A DNA stretch of 64,000 nucleotides from an uncultured Muribaculaceae bacterium (GTDB lineage Bacteria > Bacteroidota > Bacteroidia > Bacteroidales > Muribaculaceae): positions 99,858 to 163,857 of the forward strand of contig CANRPJ010000003.1 of NCBI GenBank assembly GCA_947632485.1, written 5' to 3'. The position numbers and the translations under genes are program-made. Below the pieces are notes generated by a model that saw only the letters and a list, made by a program, of their open reading frames with translations, was not told the DNA's origin and did no database searches. This document shows, piece after piece, positions 55,401 through 64,000 of this stretch (positions within the stretch are counted from its first letter, which is position 1; every line of letters starts with the position of its first letter).

Positions 55401-58400
55401 CATAAAGATTGCCTATTCATCCTCTATGGACGAGTATTCATGCGAGGCACAGCGGAAGAATATGAAGATATGGGAGGAATTCTGCGTCAGAGGCTATTAC
55501 CGCACATACGACGGCATAAGCCTTCTGAAACACGCCCTGCACAACACCGTCCCCGACATCAAGAAGTCTGCCGGAAAGGATGAGAACGGCCACGATATCA
55601 AGGTGCCTGACAGCGAGGCGATTCAGCTTGCCAATACCAAAATCGACGAAATCCGCAACGGTTTTGCCGACTGGCTCGAAGCGCAGTCGCCTGAGTTCAA
55701 GGAGAAACTCTCTGACCTCTACAACCGCAAGTTCAACTGCTTTGTGCGTCCGCAGTATGACGGCAGCCACCAGACGTTCCCCGACCTCAATATGAAGATG
55801 CTCGGAGACCGCTACGGCATACACTCCGTGTATCAGTCTCAGAAGGATTGTGTGTGGATGCTGTTGCAGAACGGCGGCGGCATCTGTGACCATCAAGTCG
55901 GGACCGGCAAGACACTGATAATGTGTATGGCGGCACATGAGATGAAACGTCTCGGACTTGCCCACAAGCCGATGATTATCGGAATGAAGGCGAATGTGGC
56001 AGAAATTGCCATGACATACCATAGTGCCTATCCCAACGCGAGGATTCTCTATGCCGATGAAAAGAGTTTCAAGGCGGACAACCGTGTGGCGTTCTTCAAT
56101 AAAATGAAGAACAACGACTATGACTGCATTATAATGTCGCACGACCAGTTCGGCAAGATACCGCAGTCGCCGGAAATCCAGCAGGAGATTCTTCAGGCGG
56201 AACTTGACAGCGTGGAGGAAAACCTTGAAGTTGTCAGGCAGCAGGGGCATGACGTGTCACGCGCCATGCTGAAAGGTCTTATCAAGCGCAAGGAGAATCT
56301 TACCGCCAAGATTGCCACCATCCAGTATCAGATGGAGCAGAACCGCGGCAACGTGGTGGACTTCAAACAGATGGGTATCGACCACATATTCGTTGACGAA
56401 TCTCAGAACTATAAAAATTTGATGTTCAACACCCGTCACACCCGTGTCGCCGGTCTCGGCAACGCCGACGGAAGCCAACGCTCCCTCAATCTTCTCTATG
56501 CTATACGCACCATTCAGGAACGTACAGGCAAAGACCTTGGAGCGACATTCCTCAGCGGTACAACTATCTCCAATTCATTGACGGAGCTGTATTTGCTTTT
56601 CAAGTATCTACGTCCCAATGAACTGGAGCGGCAGGAAATCCGCAGTTTCGACGCTTGGGCGGCTATCTTCGCCAAGAAGACAACCGACTTCGAGTTTTCC
56701 GTCACCAACAACCTGATTCAGAAGGAAAGATTCCGTTACTTCATCAAGGTGCCGGAACTGGCGGCGTTCTACAATGAGATCACCGACTACCGCACGGCGG
56801 AGGATGTGGGGGTTGACAGACCGGAGAAACGTGAGATACTTCACAACATCCCCCCGACACCGGCGCAGGAGGCGTTCATCGAGAAACTGATGAAGTTTGC
56901 CGAGAGTGGCGACGCCACAATACTCGGCAGAGCGCCATTGTCCGACACCGAGGAAAAGGCGAAGATGCTAATTGCCACGGACTATGCCCGCAAGATGGCT
57001 CTTGACCTCCGGCTTGTTGACACTTCATACGGCGACGATCCGAACAACAAGGCCAGTCACTGCGCCAAGATGATTGCTGAATACTATCGCAGATACGATG
57101 CCCAGAAAGGCACGCAGTTTGTTTTCAGTGACTTGGGGACATATAAGCCCGGCGAATGGAATGTCTATTCCGAAATCAAGCGCAAGCTGATTGAGGATTA
57201 TGGTATTCCGGCGCATGAGATACGTTTCATTCAGGAGTGTAAGACGGAGCGTAGCCGAAAGGCTGTCATCGAGGCTATGAACAGCGGTGATGTCAGAGTT
57301 TTGTTCGGTTCGACAACCATGCTCGGCACAGGCGTGAACGCCCAGCGCAGAGCGGTTGCGGTCCATGAACTCGAATGCCCCTGGCGACCGAGTGACCTTG
57401 AACAACGTGAGGGCCGTGCGATACGAGCCGGCAACGAGATTGCCAAGTTGTATGCTGATAACAAGGTGGATGTAATCATCTATGCTGTCGAGAAGTCGCT
57501 GGACTCCTACAAGTTCAATCTTCTTCACTGCAAGGCTACTTTCATTGCCCAGTTGAAATCCGGTGCTATGGGAGCCAGAACCATTGACGAGGGTTCGATG
57601 GATGAGAAGAACGGCATGAACTTCTCGGAATACATGGCTATTCTCAGCGGCAACACAGACCTTCTCGAAAAGGCTAAACTTGAAAAGCGTATTGCCGCTT
57701 TGGAGAGTGAGCGCAAATCCTTCAACAAGGGTATCGGAGATTCAAGGTTCAGACTCCAGACCATCAGCCACGACATTGCCAACAATGAGGCTGCTATCGC
57801 AAGAATGAAGGAGGACTATGACAAGTTTAGTGCAGTGGTTCAAAGAAATAATAGCGGTAACCCCGTCAACAATCTCACCCTTGACGACTGCAAATACAAG
57901 GACGAGCAGAACATGGGTGTTTATCTCCAAGGACTGGCGCAGCGCATTGACACTCACGGGCAATACAAGCGCATCGGAGAAATCTATGGCTTCCCAATCA
58001 GTATCATCTCGGAGCGTGTCTTGGCTGACGGCAAGGAGACCGTTCAGAACCGATTTGTGGTCGAAGGCAACTACAAATACAAGTTCAACAACGGCTTCAT
58101 CGCCATGTCCGACACCCATGCCGCCTGCATGAATTTCGTCAACGCTCTTGAGAAGATACCCGGCATAGTGGCACAATATGAGGAGCGCACAGCCAAAATG
58201 AAGGCAGATGTTCCGATACTTGAAGGCATCGTCGCCAAAGTCTGGGGCAAGGAAAGCGAATTGAAGCAACTCAAATCCGACCTTGCCGCCCTCGACCGCA
58301 AGATCACCGCCCAACTCGCCCCAAAAAAGGAGGAGCAGGACGGTGAAGAAGTCAAGCAGCAGTCCGACACCCAAAGGATTGAAGTAAGAGATAACCCGTC

Positions 58401-58548
58401 TCAGACAACCGGTCCGAAGGAAACAATGGTTGCCGAACCTGCGGCTCCGGGTTATCATCAGCGAGAGCCGTTAAGTTCCCGCATAGTAATCGGAGGCTGC
58501 GGAGCCACTCCACCCGGAGGGTTTCGCGCCGCCGGTCCCAAACTATAA
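52414..58548 (+). CDS. giant N6-methylase / MutS-I / helicase polyvalent protein
   Basis: 2044 aa. In order: an N-terminal helical start; an N6-adenine methylase-like domain with motif [12 protein letters not shown] (about 130-140) and motif [11 protein letters not shown] (about 197-205; NPPF changed to NVPF); and a MutS domain-I-like module (about 427-520; [32 protein letters not shown]). A Pro/Glu-rich linker and several mobile-element domains follow. Last is an SF2 helicase with Walker [10 protein letters not shown] (about 1160), DE-box IFVDESQNY (about 1326) and motif [14 protein letters not shown] (about 1664). The tail is coiled coil. Probably delivered or expressed early in transfer to modify or protect the element; inference. 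Confidence 0.85.
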   Translation: MSYNRLQTMRDNIEAIRMAFSLGVKGRGAQSTEEREVLRKYAGFGGLKCILNDANELADAAKWSKSDIELFAPTVELRRLIHDYSRDDKEFNRYMELLKASTLTAFYTDNRIVDAISDALKYQGVEIKSFLEPSAGQGAFIDSFLRNDMYPGAEVLAYEKDLLTGKILSALHPSILTRIEGFEKIESDFNGYFDVAASNVPFGDFAVADPAYAVSKEIGYRQAAKSLHNYFFLKGLDQVREGGLIAFITSQGVMNAASPFVRMELVKKADLVAALRLPNNTFSDNAGTDVGSDLIILQKHTEKKSLSADEEFFIQSVVDRGTKVPGNKFFQAFPQNVICTDAKVGTDQYGKPAIVYYHDGGVDGIAQDLRKALDESLHLRLNLELYNSNGIKPITPDPVTPTHTPKQVAKVEAPRAEKKSSLTNTPLMQQYQNMKKKHPDAVLLFRVGDFYEIFGKDAVTASEILGITLTRRANGRDNYIELAGFPHHALDTYLPKLVRAGKRVAICEQLEDPKLKKTPKQKVVETVTPNQPPKAEPEPEPKPAPAPVDSSKMEPAKEIETDGSPDYTDNPDPRLFAYNLFGELEPIGKPRRQPKQAEDAPKPQPSVEVKDIPVKKFRPLNEKELEFYGSLNWEDNPPINGFYETMMSIAHRQLEEMRLEREAEEAAKQAAANGETINESGTVIERTEGDFIPGRQPRVVPQKPEPVERDMSPRPFSEDIQFFHHNGSMVVQDGMVGFLSEVRKNSATFNPLELKPEQAKRAMLYVTLSETYQQLYNYEAETHEVSAELREHLNQYYDEFVEKYGNLNEKQNVRFILMDANGRDALALERGENGRFVKADIFDHPVSFAVDELTSVDTPMEALSASLNKFGAVNLDYMTGLVDMSEENLIQSLEGHIYYNPLVENYEIKDRFIAGNVVQKAEDVKAWIDREEERIKNFPGYDGIEPYIAMAQDSLKALEEATPRKITFAELDFNFGERWIPTGIYSAYMSNLYGTDIKIAYSSSMDEYSCEAQRKNMKIWEEFCVRGYYRTYDGISLLKHALHNTVPDIKKSAGKDENGHDIKVPDSEAIQLANTKIDEIRNGFADWLEAQSPEFKEKLSDLYNRKFNCFVRPQYDGSHQTFPDLNMKMLGDRYGIHSVYQSQKDCVWMLLQNGGGICDHQVGTGKTLIMCMAAHEMKRLGLAHKPMIIGMKANVAEIAMTYHSAYPNARILYADEKSFKADNRVAFFNKMKNNDYDCIIMSHDQFGKIPQSPEIQQEILQAELDSVEENLEVVRQQGHDVSRAMLKGLIKRKENLTAKIATIQYQMEQNRGNVVDFKQMGIDHIFVDESQNYKNLMFNTRHTRVAGLGNADGSQRSLNLLYAIRTIQERTGKDLGATFLSGTTISNSLTELYLLFKYLRPNELERQEIRSFDAWAAIFAKKTTDFEFSVTNNLIQKERFRYFIKVPELAAFYNEITDYRTAEDVGVDRPEKREILHNIPPTPAQEAFIEKLMKFAESGDATILGRAPLSDTEEKAKMLIATDYARKMALDLRLVDTSYGDDPNNKASHCAKMIAEYYRRYDAQKGTQFVFSDLGTYKPGEWNVYSEIKRKLIEDYGIPAHEIRFIQECKTERSRKAVIEAMNSGDVRVLFGSTTMLGTGVNAQRRAVAVHELECPWRPSDLEQREGRAIRAGNEIAKLYADNKVDVIIYAVEKSLDSYKFNLLHCKATFIAQLKSGAMGARTIDEGSMDEKNGMNFSEYMAILSGNTDLLEKAKLEKRIAALESERKSFNKGIGDSRFRLQTISHDIANNEAAIARMKEDYDKFSAVVQRNNSGNPVNNLTLDDCKYKDEQNMGVYLQGLAQRIDTHGQYKRIGEIYGFPISIISERVLADGKETVQNRFVVEGNYKYKFNNGFIAMSDTHAACMNFVNALEKIPGIVAQYEERTAKMKADVPILEGIVAKVWGKESELKQLKSDLAALDRKITAQLAPKKEEQDGEEVKQQSDTQRIEVRDNPSQTTGPKETMVAEPAAPGYHQREPLSSRIVIGGCGATPPGGFRAAGPKL

Positions 58549-58554
58549 TTTTAA

Positions 58555-58596
58555 GACAGCCGACTGCAATATATCAATATATTGTGGCCGGCTGTC
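58555..58596. terminator. bidirectional terminator between convergent genes
   Basis: GACAGCCG... and ...CGGCTGTC pair, continued by GCAATATAT/ATATATTG with a few mismatches. It sits exactly between the giant gene and the RteB-like gene, which end towards each other. Confidence 0.8.
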
Positions 58597-58602
58597 TATT
58601 TA

Positions 58603-59961
58603 TTATTGACTATTTTGTATCGTGTTTTTTTTGCGCTCTCTTTCCTCACGCTGTTTTTTCTTGACAGGCGGCAACCCGAAACCCTTGGGAATCTCCAGAG
58701 CCGCCATAAGGTTGTAAAGATGGCTTCGGGAAATATCAAGTTCTCCCGCCGCTTTTGTAACTACTCCTTTGTGTTTCAATAAAGCCGCCTTGATGCTGTG
58801 GCTCTGGTCAATAAGAGTGTCATTCCTGTCAAGATGAGGCGACAGATTCAAATGTATCGGCTTTATATAGGTAGAGTCTGCCATCATATAACTTTGTTTA
58901 AGCACTTGGAACAATCCCCTGAGGTTCTCATCCCATACATGAGAATGTATTGTTTCCAGTGCATCTTTGGTCAGCTTCCGCTCAGGAATCCTTTCGGTAA
59001 GACAATAAGCTCTCAGAAGATTTTCTGCAAGCATCGGCAATTCATTCTTGAACTGGCTGAGCGAAGGGACATTGATCACATTATCGCTTATGAGCGAGAA
59101 CAATTCTGCCGAGAAGTTTCCTTTGCCGACATCCTGTTCAAGATATTTATTTGTGGCACAGATTATAAGTCGAGGGTTTCTCTCTGACGCAGGAGCTTCT
59201 ACCACTTTCTTTATTTCCTCATACATAATCTTTTGCGCCACCATGTCGAGTTTGTCGATGTCATGAATATATACCGAACCTTTGTCCGACTGGTCAAACA
59301 TATGCCGTATGCTTTTGCGTAAGCGGTTCTCACACTCGGCAGTCCATATATTATCGTTCAACCCTCCTATTTCCGAAGAACTGCAATTAGCGAATACGAA
59401 CAGTCCCTCACATCGCTGGCTGCTGAAATGGGCAATCTGTGCAAGAACCGCCTTGCCCGTTCCTCCGGCACCCATTATCATCACGACATTATTTTTCCGA
59501 TGATTAAGCCGTTCCCTTACTTGCAGACATTCGCACTTGGCGTGGCTCAGCCACTTCAAAGGCGTTTCCTCCGAATATAATACGCTCAAAGGCTCGGTCA
59601 ACGGGTCTATTCCGGTCATGGAATGAGTGAAGACTTTTCCGTCGGATAATTTCCAAATATCTATCTCGCCGCTGGGATGACCATTCATACCGAGATAGCA
59701 AGTCTCAATATCCTGGTGGTTGACATGAACCCATGTCATAATTCTTCTTGCCACCGGATCCTGTTTGGTGACGTCAGACATAACATGGGTATAGTTGCCA
59801 TGATTCAGCTCCTCAACCGCCTTTTTGAAGTCATAGATTATCCTAACCCGAGACTGCAAAGCCGGGATTGAGTTCAGAAGGAGCGCAATAGGCGCATCCT
59901 TTGAGGCAAAAATAAGCACCTTCCATTCGGATAGAGGCAGCGAATTAGGTCGTATTTTCAT
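58603..59961 (-). CDS. RteB-like regulator with degenerate receiver and AAA+ domain
   Basis: 452 aa. A receiver-like N-terminal domain (about 12-115) has lost the N-terminal acidic pair (VLIFASKDAP) but keeps an Asp at 63. The AAA+ domain has Walker A GAGGTGKA (Lys170), but Walker B reads VYIHDIDKLD and the GAFTGA sigma-54 contact loop is missing. A Fis-type helix-turn-helix (about 400-427; AAGELDISRSHLYNLM) precedes a Lys/Arg tail. It resembles RteB of CTnDOT, an NtrC-type activator, but the missing loop argues against sigma-54 activation. No RteA kinase adjoins it. Divergent from the RteC-like gene. Confidence 0.8.
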   Translation of the reverse strand: MKIRPNSLPLSEWKVLIFASKDAPIALLLNSIPALQSRVRIIYDFKKAVEELNHGNYTHVMSDVTKQDPVARRIMTWVHVNHQDIETCYLGMNGHPSGEIDIWKLSDGKVFTHSMTGIDPLTEPLSVLYSEETPLKWLSHAKCECLQVRERLNHRKNNVVMIMGAGGTGKAVLAQIAHFSSQRCEGLFVFANCSSSEIGGLNDNIWTAECENRLRKSIRHMFDQSDKGSVYIHDIDKLDMVAQKIMYEEIKKVVEAPASERNPRLIICATNKYLEQDVGKGNFSAELFSLISDNVINVPSLSQFKNELPMLAENLLRAYCLTERIPERKLTKDALETIHSHVWDENLRGLFQVLKQSYMMADSTYIKPIHLNLSPHLDRNDTLIDQSHSIKAALLKHKGVVTKAAGELDISRSHLYNLMAALEIPKGFGLPPVKKKQREERERKKNTIQNSQ

Positions 59962-60254
59962 TATTTCTTCTGTTTAGCCGTATTTTGTGGAGAAAATGTA
60001 GGCTCCGCTTTTCGACTACAAAATAAGGAACACACTATCAGCGAATAAAGTTTTTTACTCCGAATACAGATTATACATAGTTTTGTATATAAAATACATT
60101 CTTAAATACAAGTCAACTACACTTAACGACATAAAAGTCAATAACGCAATACGTTGGAATATAGAACATAAAGAACAAAAATAGCATTCCCACTTGTTAT
60201 GATACCGCACTCTCGGTTGAGTGCCTCGTAACCCGTTAAAAAAACAATTTGTTT
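59962..60254. promoter_or_regulatory. divergent regulatory region, RteB-like / RteC-like
   Basis: AT-rich 293-bp gap without a gene. A plus-strand TAGTTTTG at 60078-60085 is a possible -7 box for the RteC-like gene, leaving a leader of about 165 nt. An inverted pair ATTTTGTG / CTACAAAAT lies near the RteB-like start (about 59980-60025). No terminator is seen. Confidence 0.45.
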
Positions 60255-60881
60255 ATGGAATCAAGACGAATGGATCTTTTCCACCTGACAAATCTTGACG
60301 TGTTCAAGAATCTCCGTCAGGGCCTTTTCTCAGAGAGCCTCACAGCACAGCTTACAGATCTCATCATTACAATCCACGGTGTGACCGCCACCGATTCGCC
60401 CATGCGACACTACGCGCTGGAACTTCTCTCCATCGCCGACATCCAGTTCTCGGAAATAAAGAGCCGCATGATGCTCGATCAAGTCAATGAGGCATTGGCT
60501 TCAGCGTTCAACACCGCCCACAACTATGTGGCCAGAAAACTTCAGGCACTTTCATCTGTCCCCGGATTCACACCCAATACCGGCGAACCCGAAATCAAGA
60601 GCACTCTCCGCTGGCGTAAGCCCAAGTCCCACTTCGCCCATCTCTGCCATGCAATCAAAGTTGGAGGCTGCATCATGGATGATGATTCCTTCTCCGAACT
60701 CGTCCGCAACATGGCGTCCGCACTCAACCTCGACGTAACAGTGCATTACGTCAACAACATCATCTCCTCGCTCAAGTCGAAGCAGTCCTGCAAGAGTGTC
60801 ACGGAATTCCTTGATAGCCTCAGAAAAGGCGTTGAGGAAGACATTCAGCGCAGACTTGACAATGAAGACGGCAGAGCCTGA
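60255..60881 (+). CDS. RteC-like protein
   Basis: 208 aa from ATG 60255 (MESRRMDLFHLTNLDVFKNL). The N-terminal half is helical; the C-terminal half matches the RteC domain: LRWRKPKSHFAHLCHAIKVG, DDDSFSELVRNMASALNLD and SVTEFLDSLRKGVEEDIQRR. In CTnDOT, RteC activates excision genes downstream of RteB. Co-occurrence with an RteB-like gene supports a similar regulatory job. The next gene follows after 30 bp. Confidence 0.75.
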   Translation: MESRRMDLFHLTNLDVFKNLRQGLFSESLTAQLTDLIITIHGVTATDSPMRHYALELLSIADIQFSEIKSRMMLDQVNEALASAFNTAHNYVARKLQALSSVPGFTPNTGEPEIKSTLRWRKPKSHFAHLCHAIKVGGCIMDDDSFSELVRNMASALNLDVTVHYVNNIISSLKSKQSCKSVTEFLDSLRKGVEEDIQRRLDNEDGRA

Positions 60882-60911
60882 TGTCCACCCACTAAATCCC
60901 GAAATCCCAAT

Positions 60912-61214
60912 ATGAAAGAATCCATACGCTTTAACAGAGCGCAGTTTGCCGAACTGTTTCACGCTCTTAAAGAAGACGGATGCTTCAATGAAGACATTCC
61001 GCAGGAAGAACTCGTAAGAATCTTCGCAGACGCTGTCACCACAGACACCCCCGAAGATGAAGTGTTCAAATCAATCACCTCCACCGGTCACTACGAGGGT
61101 TTCGACTCAGATGACGAGGAGGACGACATCGAGTATATCGAAGATGACTTCGATGAATATGACGACTTCGATGAATACGACGAATATGAAGAATACGAAA
61201 GACTGAGCGCATAA
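60912..61214 (+). CDS. small RteC-like protein with very acidic tail
   Basis: 100 aa. Residues 1-45 (FNRAQFAELFHALKEDGCF, then EELVRIFADAV) align by eye with the C-terminal RteC domain of the preceding gene (KSHFAHLCHAIKVGGCI, SELVRNMASAL). From about residue 66 the sequence is almost only Asp, Glu and Tyr, ending YERLSA. The combination of a partial DNA-binding-like module and a polyanionic tail suggests a competitor or DNA-mimic antagonist of the RteC-like protein. Function is inference. It ends at a bidirectional terminator. Confidence 0.65.
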   Translation: MKESIRFNRAQFAELFHALKEDGCFNEDIPQEELVRIFADAVTTDTPEDEVFKSITSTGHYEGFDSDDEEDDIEYIEDDFDEYDDFDEYDEYEEYERLSA

Positions 61215-61241
61215 ATCTCGATGTGAAAGCGCAATGAAATG

Positions 61242-61282
61242 AAAATCCCGGCCCATTCAGTAACTGGATGAGTCGGGATTTT
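61242..61282. terminator. bidirectional terminator
   Basis: AAAATCCCG...CATTCAG and CTGGATG...CGGGATTTT form a long stem (with G-U pairs) between the convergent acidic-protein gene and the coupling-protein gene. Confidence 0.8.
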
Positions 61283-61285
61283 CGT

Positions 61286-63286
61286 TTATATGCCCTTGGG
61301 GAGTAATCTACATAGAACCGGGTCTTCCTTGATTCGTTCTATTTCTCGTTCTACAAGGTCGCGGACATCTTTCTTGACCTGTTCGTAATTCTTCTGAATC
61401 ACATATTTCATTTTTGATTTGTCCTCGGTATCATCCTTGAAGTCTGTAAGAATCGGAATAGGTCGGTATCTTGCTTCATCGGATTTGACCTTTTCTGAAT
61501 CCACCACTATCTCGGCATGAAATATTTTCTGGTCAATACGCTGGTCGATGTTGTCGGAAACGGAGCCGACAAACATTCCCTGTGTCAGAGTGGAAATTTT
61601 ACTCTGAGGGATTAGGCTGTCCATCTGGGTATTGAAAGAATGACTCACATCATTGCGGTTGATACTCATGGACTGACGCTGCTGAAGCACCTTTCCGAAA
61701 CGCTCGGAGAGTGTCTTGGCAGTCTCTCCGACAACTTGACCGGAAAATATATTGCCGACGGTGTTCATTACCACTGCGGCCTCCTTGTCGCCATAGTCGC
61801 GCTTCAACTGCGAGAAGTCCTGAAAACCGAGACAGACGGCAACTTTGTTGCTTCGTGCCGTGGCGATAAGGTTGTCGAGACCTTTGAAGTAAATCGTTGG
61901 TAGCTCGTCAATTATAACTCCAGACTTCAACATACCTTTCTTATTTATGAGTTTTACAATTCTTGAATTGTAAAGACCGAGAGCTGCGCCATAGATATTC
62001 TGACGGTCGGGATTGTTGCCGACACAGAGTATCTTCGGCTCCTTGGGATTGTTGATGTCAAGAGTAAAGTCACTGCCTGTCATAATCCAATACAACTGAG
62101 GCGAAATCATGCGCGTAAGAGGAATTTTGGCAGATGCTATCTGTCCCTGAAGCTGCTCCTGTGCGTTGCCCTGCCATGCGTCGATGAAGGGCGACAAGTA
62201 GTTTTCCAACTCCGGATACGAAGTCAGAATTGGAAAGATCTTCTCATAAGGGCGGCACAGGAACTCAATGGCATGGGGAAATGTGCAATACTTGCCATTC
62301 TCAAAGCGCTTCAAATACCAAATGATAGCCGCAAACAACACGATTGGAGACTCCACAAAGAAGTCGCCCTGCTTTTGCAACCAAGTACGGTTCAAGTTCA
62401 TCATTATGGTATATGCAGATTCATAAGCATCGGCTATATCCGTCATGAAGTCCGGGTGTATGGGGTTACAGCGATGTGAATGTTCCGGATCATCGAAATT
62501 GATAAAACAGAACCGAGGTGGATATTTGCCGTATTTATCCATGTTCATCAACATATGATTGTATGCAATCATCGTCAGATCAGGACTTTTGTAATCATAG
62601 ACGTATAAGCTGAAGCCCTTCTCTATCTGCTGTTTGATGAAGTTGTTGACTACTGCGTATGACTTGCCGGAGCCGGGTGTCCCAAGCACGATTGTTGCCC
62701 TAAAGGGATTCACGACATTTATCCAGCCTTTATTCCACTTCTTCTTATAGAAAAACTTTGTCGGCAGATTTATGGAATACTCATTGGTCTTTTTCTCGGT
62801 TTCCTGCATGAAGGATTCATTCTCCTCATTGAAGCGGTCATCCATCATATTGTTCTTCAAAAGACGGCTTATCCATACGCCTCCCAATAGCAGACAGACA
62901 AAACCTGCAATGGTGGTCACGATGTATGGAATATTCCAGTTGAGATAAACCATCCACCAGTTGAAGAAGAACAATGTTGCCCCGACACCGATGAAAATCC
63001 ATATCTGCTTCCATTTGATTCTCTCATTCTTGACACCTTTGGTGCCGAAACATGACAAGGCAAGCAATAGCAATGCCCACCATTTGGCGTTCCACGGATT
63101 GTTGAACAATCCTCCCGCATCGTTGAGATTGCCGAGCACCTTCATGGTCTCGGCGTGGAACCGCCAGCCGCCTATAAGCGACTGGCAGAACCAATAGATA
63201 TTTGCGACCACCAGAATGATGCTTACACCACGGAGCATATCCATGATTTTTGCCAATGATCTGAGGTCATCTTCTTGTTGACTCAT
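61286..63286 (-). CDS. mobC: type IV coupling protein (MobC/TraG-VirD4 family)
   Basis: 666-aa inner-membrane ATPase that hands the relaxase-DNA complex to the conjugation channel. Four N-terminal helices (about 22-40, 68-80, 96-115, 120-140); Walker A LGTPGSGKSY (202-210); Walker B in SGVIIDELPTIYFKG; and the T4CP motif ATARSNKVAVCLGFQDFSQL. The C-terminal region has VGETAKTLSERFGKVLQQRQ as in Bacteroides MobC. It follows the mobilization gene by 20 bp on the same strand. Full length. Confidence 0.9.
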   Translation of the reverse strand: MSQQEDDLRSLAKIMDMLRGVSIILVVANIYWFCQSLIGGWRFHAETMKVLGNLNDAGGLFNNPWNAKWWALLLLALSCFGTKGVKNERIKWKQIWIFIGVGATLFFFNWWMVYLNWNIPYIVTTIAGFVCLLLGGVWISRLLKNNMMDDRFNEENESFMQETEKKTNEYSINLPTKFFYKKKWNKGWINVVNPFRATIVLGTPGSGKSYAVVNNFIKQQIEKGFSLYVYDYKSPDLTMIAYNHMLMNMDKYGKYPPRFCFINFDDPEHSHRCNPIHPDFMTDIADAYESAYTIMMNLNRTWLQKQGDFFVESPIVLFAAIIWYLKRFENGKYCTFPHAIEFLCRPYEKIFPILTSYPELENYLSPFIDAWQGNAQEQLQGQIASAKIPLTRMISPQLYWIMTGSDFTLDINNPKEPKILCVGNNPDRQNIYGAALGLYNSRIVKLINKKGMLKSGVIIDELPTIYFKGLDNLIATARSNKVAVCLGFQDFSQLKRDYGDKEAAVVMNTVGNIFSGQVVGETAKTLSERFGKVLQQRQSMSINRNDVSHSFNTQMDSLIPQSKISTLTQGMFVGSVSDNIDQRIDQKIFHAEIVVDSEKVKSDEARYRPIPILTDFKDDTEDKSKMKYVIQKNYEQVKKDVRDLVEREIERIKEDPVLCRLLPKGI

Positions 63287-63306
63287 AATATATTTCGGTT
63301 TAGTTA

Positions 63307-64000
63307 TTATAATTTCGGGCCGCGACGTTTCTTCTTTTTACGCCGCTGCATCTCGCGGTAGAAAGCCTCCTCCTGCGGGTCGAATGCCGGACCCACGCTG
63401 AACAGACCACCAAGACAGAAGTCCGGTGTATAATCATAGTCGTTAGACTGACTGTGATTTGGAAAACCATGTGTCTGAGAATTACCATGAGTATTTCCGG
63501 AATCTCCCGATGCCTGACCTTGGGTGTTGCCCCGGGTGGTATCTTCGGGTTGCTGTACCGGCCGCATTGGTATCGGACGTTCTTCCGGATTACTGAACCA
63601 CTTGTCAATGGCATTGGCAGAGAACTCCTTGCCAAGGCGAGAGCCGTTGAGTACCGTCTTAGTGTTATGGTCGATATATGTCGCTCCATATATACGTCCA
63701 TCATCTGTGTAGCGCAGTATGAGGTCTATGTTCTTGGCTTTGAGATTTGACATGAAATCATCCTTGCCAATAGATTGTGACATTACACTCCTTAAGGTTC
63801 TCAAAGTGGGCTTGACATCAATCTTCTCTTTGGCATTCTGATAACGCCGGTCAATAGCCTCACGTCCGGCGAACTTACCAAGTCGGGAAGCCTTGAACGG
63901 AGTTGAGATGGTCTTGCCGTCATCGTCCATGGCGAAGTAGACCAGTCCATGATACTCACGACCGTTATAGCGTCCGTCGGCCTTCTCGCACCTTATATTA
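63307..64000 (-). CDS. C-terminal part of a mobilization protein, probably relaxase (cut by window edge)
   Basis: Minus-strand frame open to position 64000; the ATG at 63930 is internal and not a real start. About 230 residues are visible. They include YNGREYHGLVYFAMDDDGKT, a repeated TISTPFKASRLGKFAGREAI / TVLNGSRLGKEFSANAI element, and a Gln/Pro/Gly/His-rich linker. A basic end (RRKKKKRRGPKL) follows. Position just upstream of the coupling-protein gene fits MobB-type relaxases of Bacteroidales. The catalytic HUH/Tyr region would be beyond the window, so the relaxase call rests on context. Confidence 0.65.
   Translation of the reverse strand, partial: NIRCEKADGRYNGREYHGLVYFAMDDDGKTISTPFKASRLGKFAGREAIDRRYQNAKEKIDVKPTLRTLRSVMSQSIGKDDFMSNLKAKNIDLILRYTDDGRIYGATYIDHNTKTVLNGSRLGKEFSANAIDKWFSNPEERPIPMRPVQQPEDTTRGNTQGQASGDSGNTHGNSQTHGFPNHSQSNDYDYTPDFCLGGLFSVGPAFDPQEEAFYREMQRRKKKKRRGPKL

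Larger units (their letters stand above)
46196..64000 (+). mobile_element. integrative conjugative element in ssrA (left part, runs off window)
   Basis: Starts at the 3' end of ssrA with an outward-reading tyrosine integrase. It continues through the gene order typical of Bacteroidales conjugative transposons: small HTH proteins, DUF4099/DUF3945, topoisomerase-III-like, DUF1896, giant methylase/helicase, RteB-like, RteC-like, then mobilisation genes on the opposite strand. No tra genes, resistance genes or right end are in view. The right attachment site should be a direct repeat of the ssrA 3' end. The left boundary is inferred from integrase position. Confidence 0.85.

Noticed and set aside
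46196-64000. antibiotic-resistance genes or a known anti-phage defence system in the element
   Set aside because: None seen in the visible part; the methylase/helicase is the standard large ICE protein and no restriction nuclease accompanies it.

Overview
The window comes from a member of the Bacteroidales, probably close to Muribaculaceae. The evidence is the gene content (GldE-type CNNM/CBS protein, DUF4421-like, OMP_b-brl and DUF1896/DUF3945 proteins, RteB/RteC-like regulators), the lack of clear Shine-Dalgarno sites, and repeated use of the Bacteroidetes -7 promoter element TAnnTTTG (seen upstream of rpsL, pnp, argS, rpsU, hpf, ssrA and others). The family-level placement is inference.

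Region 1 (1-14.9 kb, all minus strand) is one fused str-S10-spc ribosomal super-operon, transcribed rpsL-rpsG-fusA-rpsJ-rplCDWB-rpsS-rplV-rpsC-rplP-rpmC-rpsQ-rplNXE-rpsN-rpsH-rplF-rplR-rpsE-rpmD-rplO-secY-map. rpmD (59 aa) is missing from the ORF track and was read directly. A GC-rich hairpin lies between rpsN and rpsH.

Region 2 (15.0-22.1 kb, minus strand) is unusual. A TonB-receptor-like outer-membrane barrel and a leucine-rich-repeat/transglutaminase-like exported protein share an almost identical ~130-bp upstream module (promoter, homopolymeric C tract, two hairpins with one compensatory base change). The module is fused to arrays of REP-like palindromes. Between the two genes is an IS200/RAYT-type Y1 transposase, itself flanked by the same palindromes. 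A sugar-nucleotidyltransferase-like protein follows.

Region 3 (22.4-36.2 kb) is ordinary chromosome: DUF486, aminopeptidase P, gamma-carbonic-anhydrase-like protein, rpsU-xerC-hpf, an FdtA/FdtB-like pair for an amino-deoxy sugar, mltG, DUF2007, a DUF4421-like barrel, pnp, a BI-1 family protein and argS.

Region 4 (36.2-38.4 kb) is a small AT-rich island of RHS debris: two copies of a 105-bp RHS segment, an orphan RHS tip overlapping a three-helix membrane protein (probable immunity protein), an unknown 221-aa ORF that ends inside an RHS copy, and two gene remnants.

Region 5 (38.4-46.2 kb) holds an AlkZ-related protein, gldE, a phosphopantetheinyl transferase, SUI1, an AddA-like helicase-nuclease, a NUDIX hydrolase, a small divergent hypothetical gene, and ssrA (tmRNA, tag GENNNYALAA).

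Region 6 (46.2-64.0 kb and beyond) is the left part of an integrative conjugative element that appears to sit at the 3' end of ssrA. It carries an IntDOT-like integrase, two small helix-turn-helix proteins, a DUF4099/DUF3945 protein, a degenerate topoisomerase-III-like protein, a possible small RNA or attenuator, DUF1896, a 2044-aa methylase/MutS-I/helicase polyvalent protein, an RteB-like regulator with degraded catalytic motifs, an RteC-like protein, a small RteC-like protein with a very acidic tail, a TraG/VirD4-type coupling protein, and the C-terminal part of a mobilization protein (probable relaxase) running off the window.
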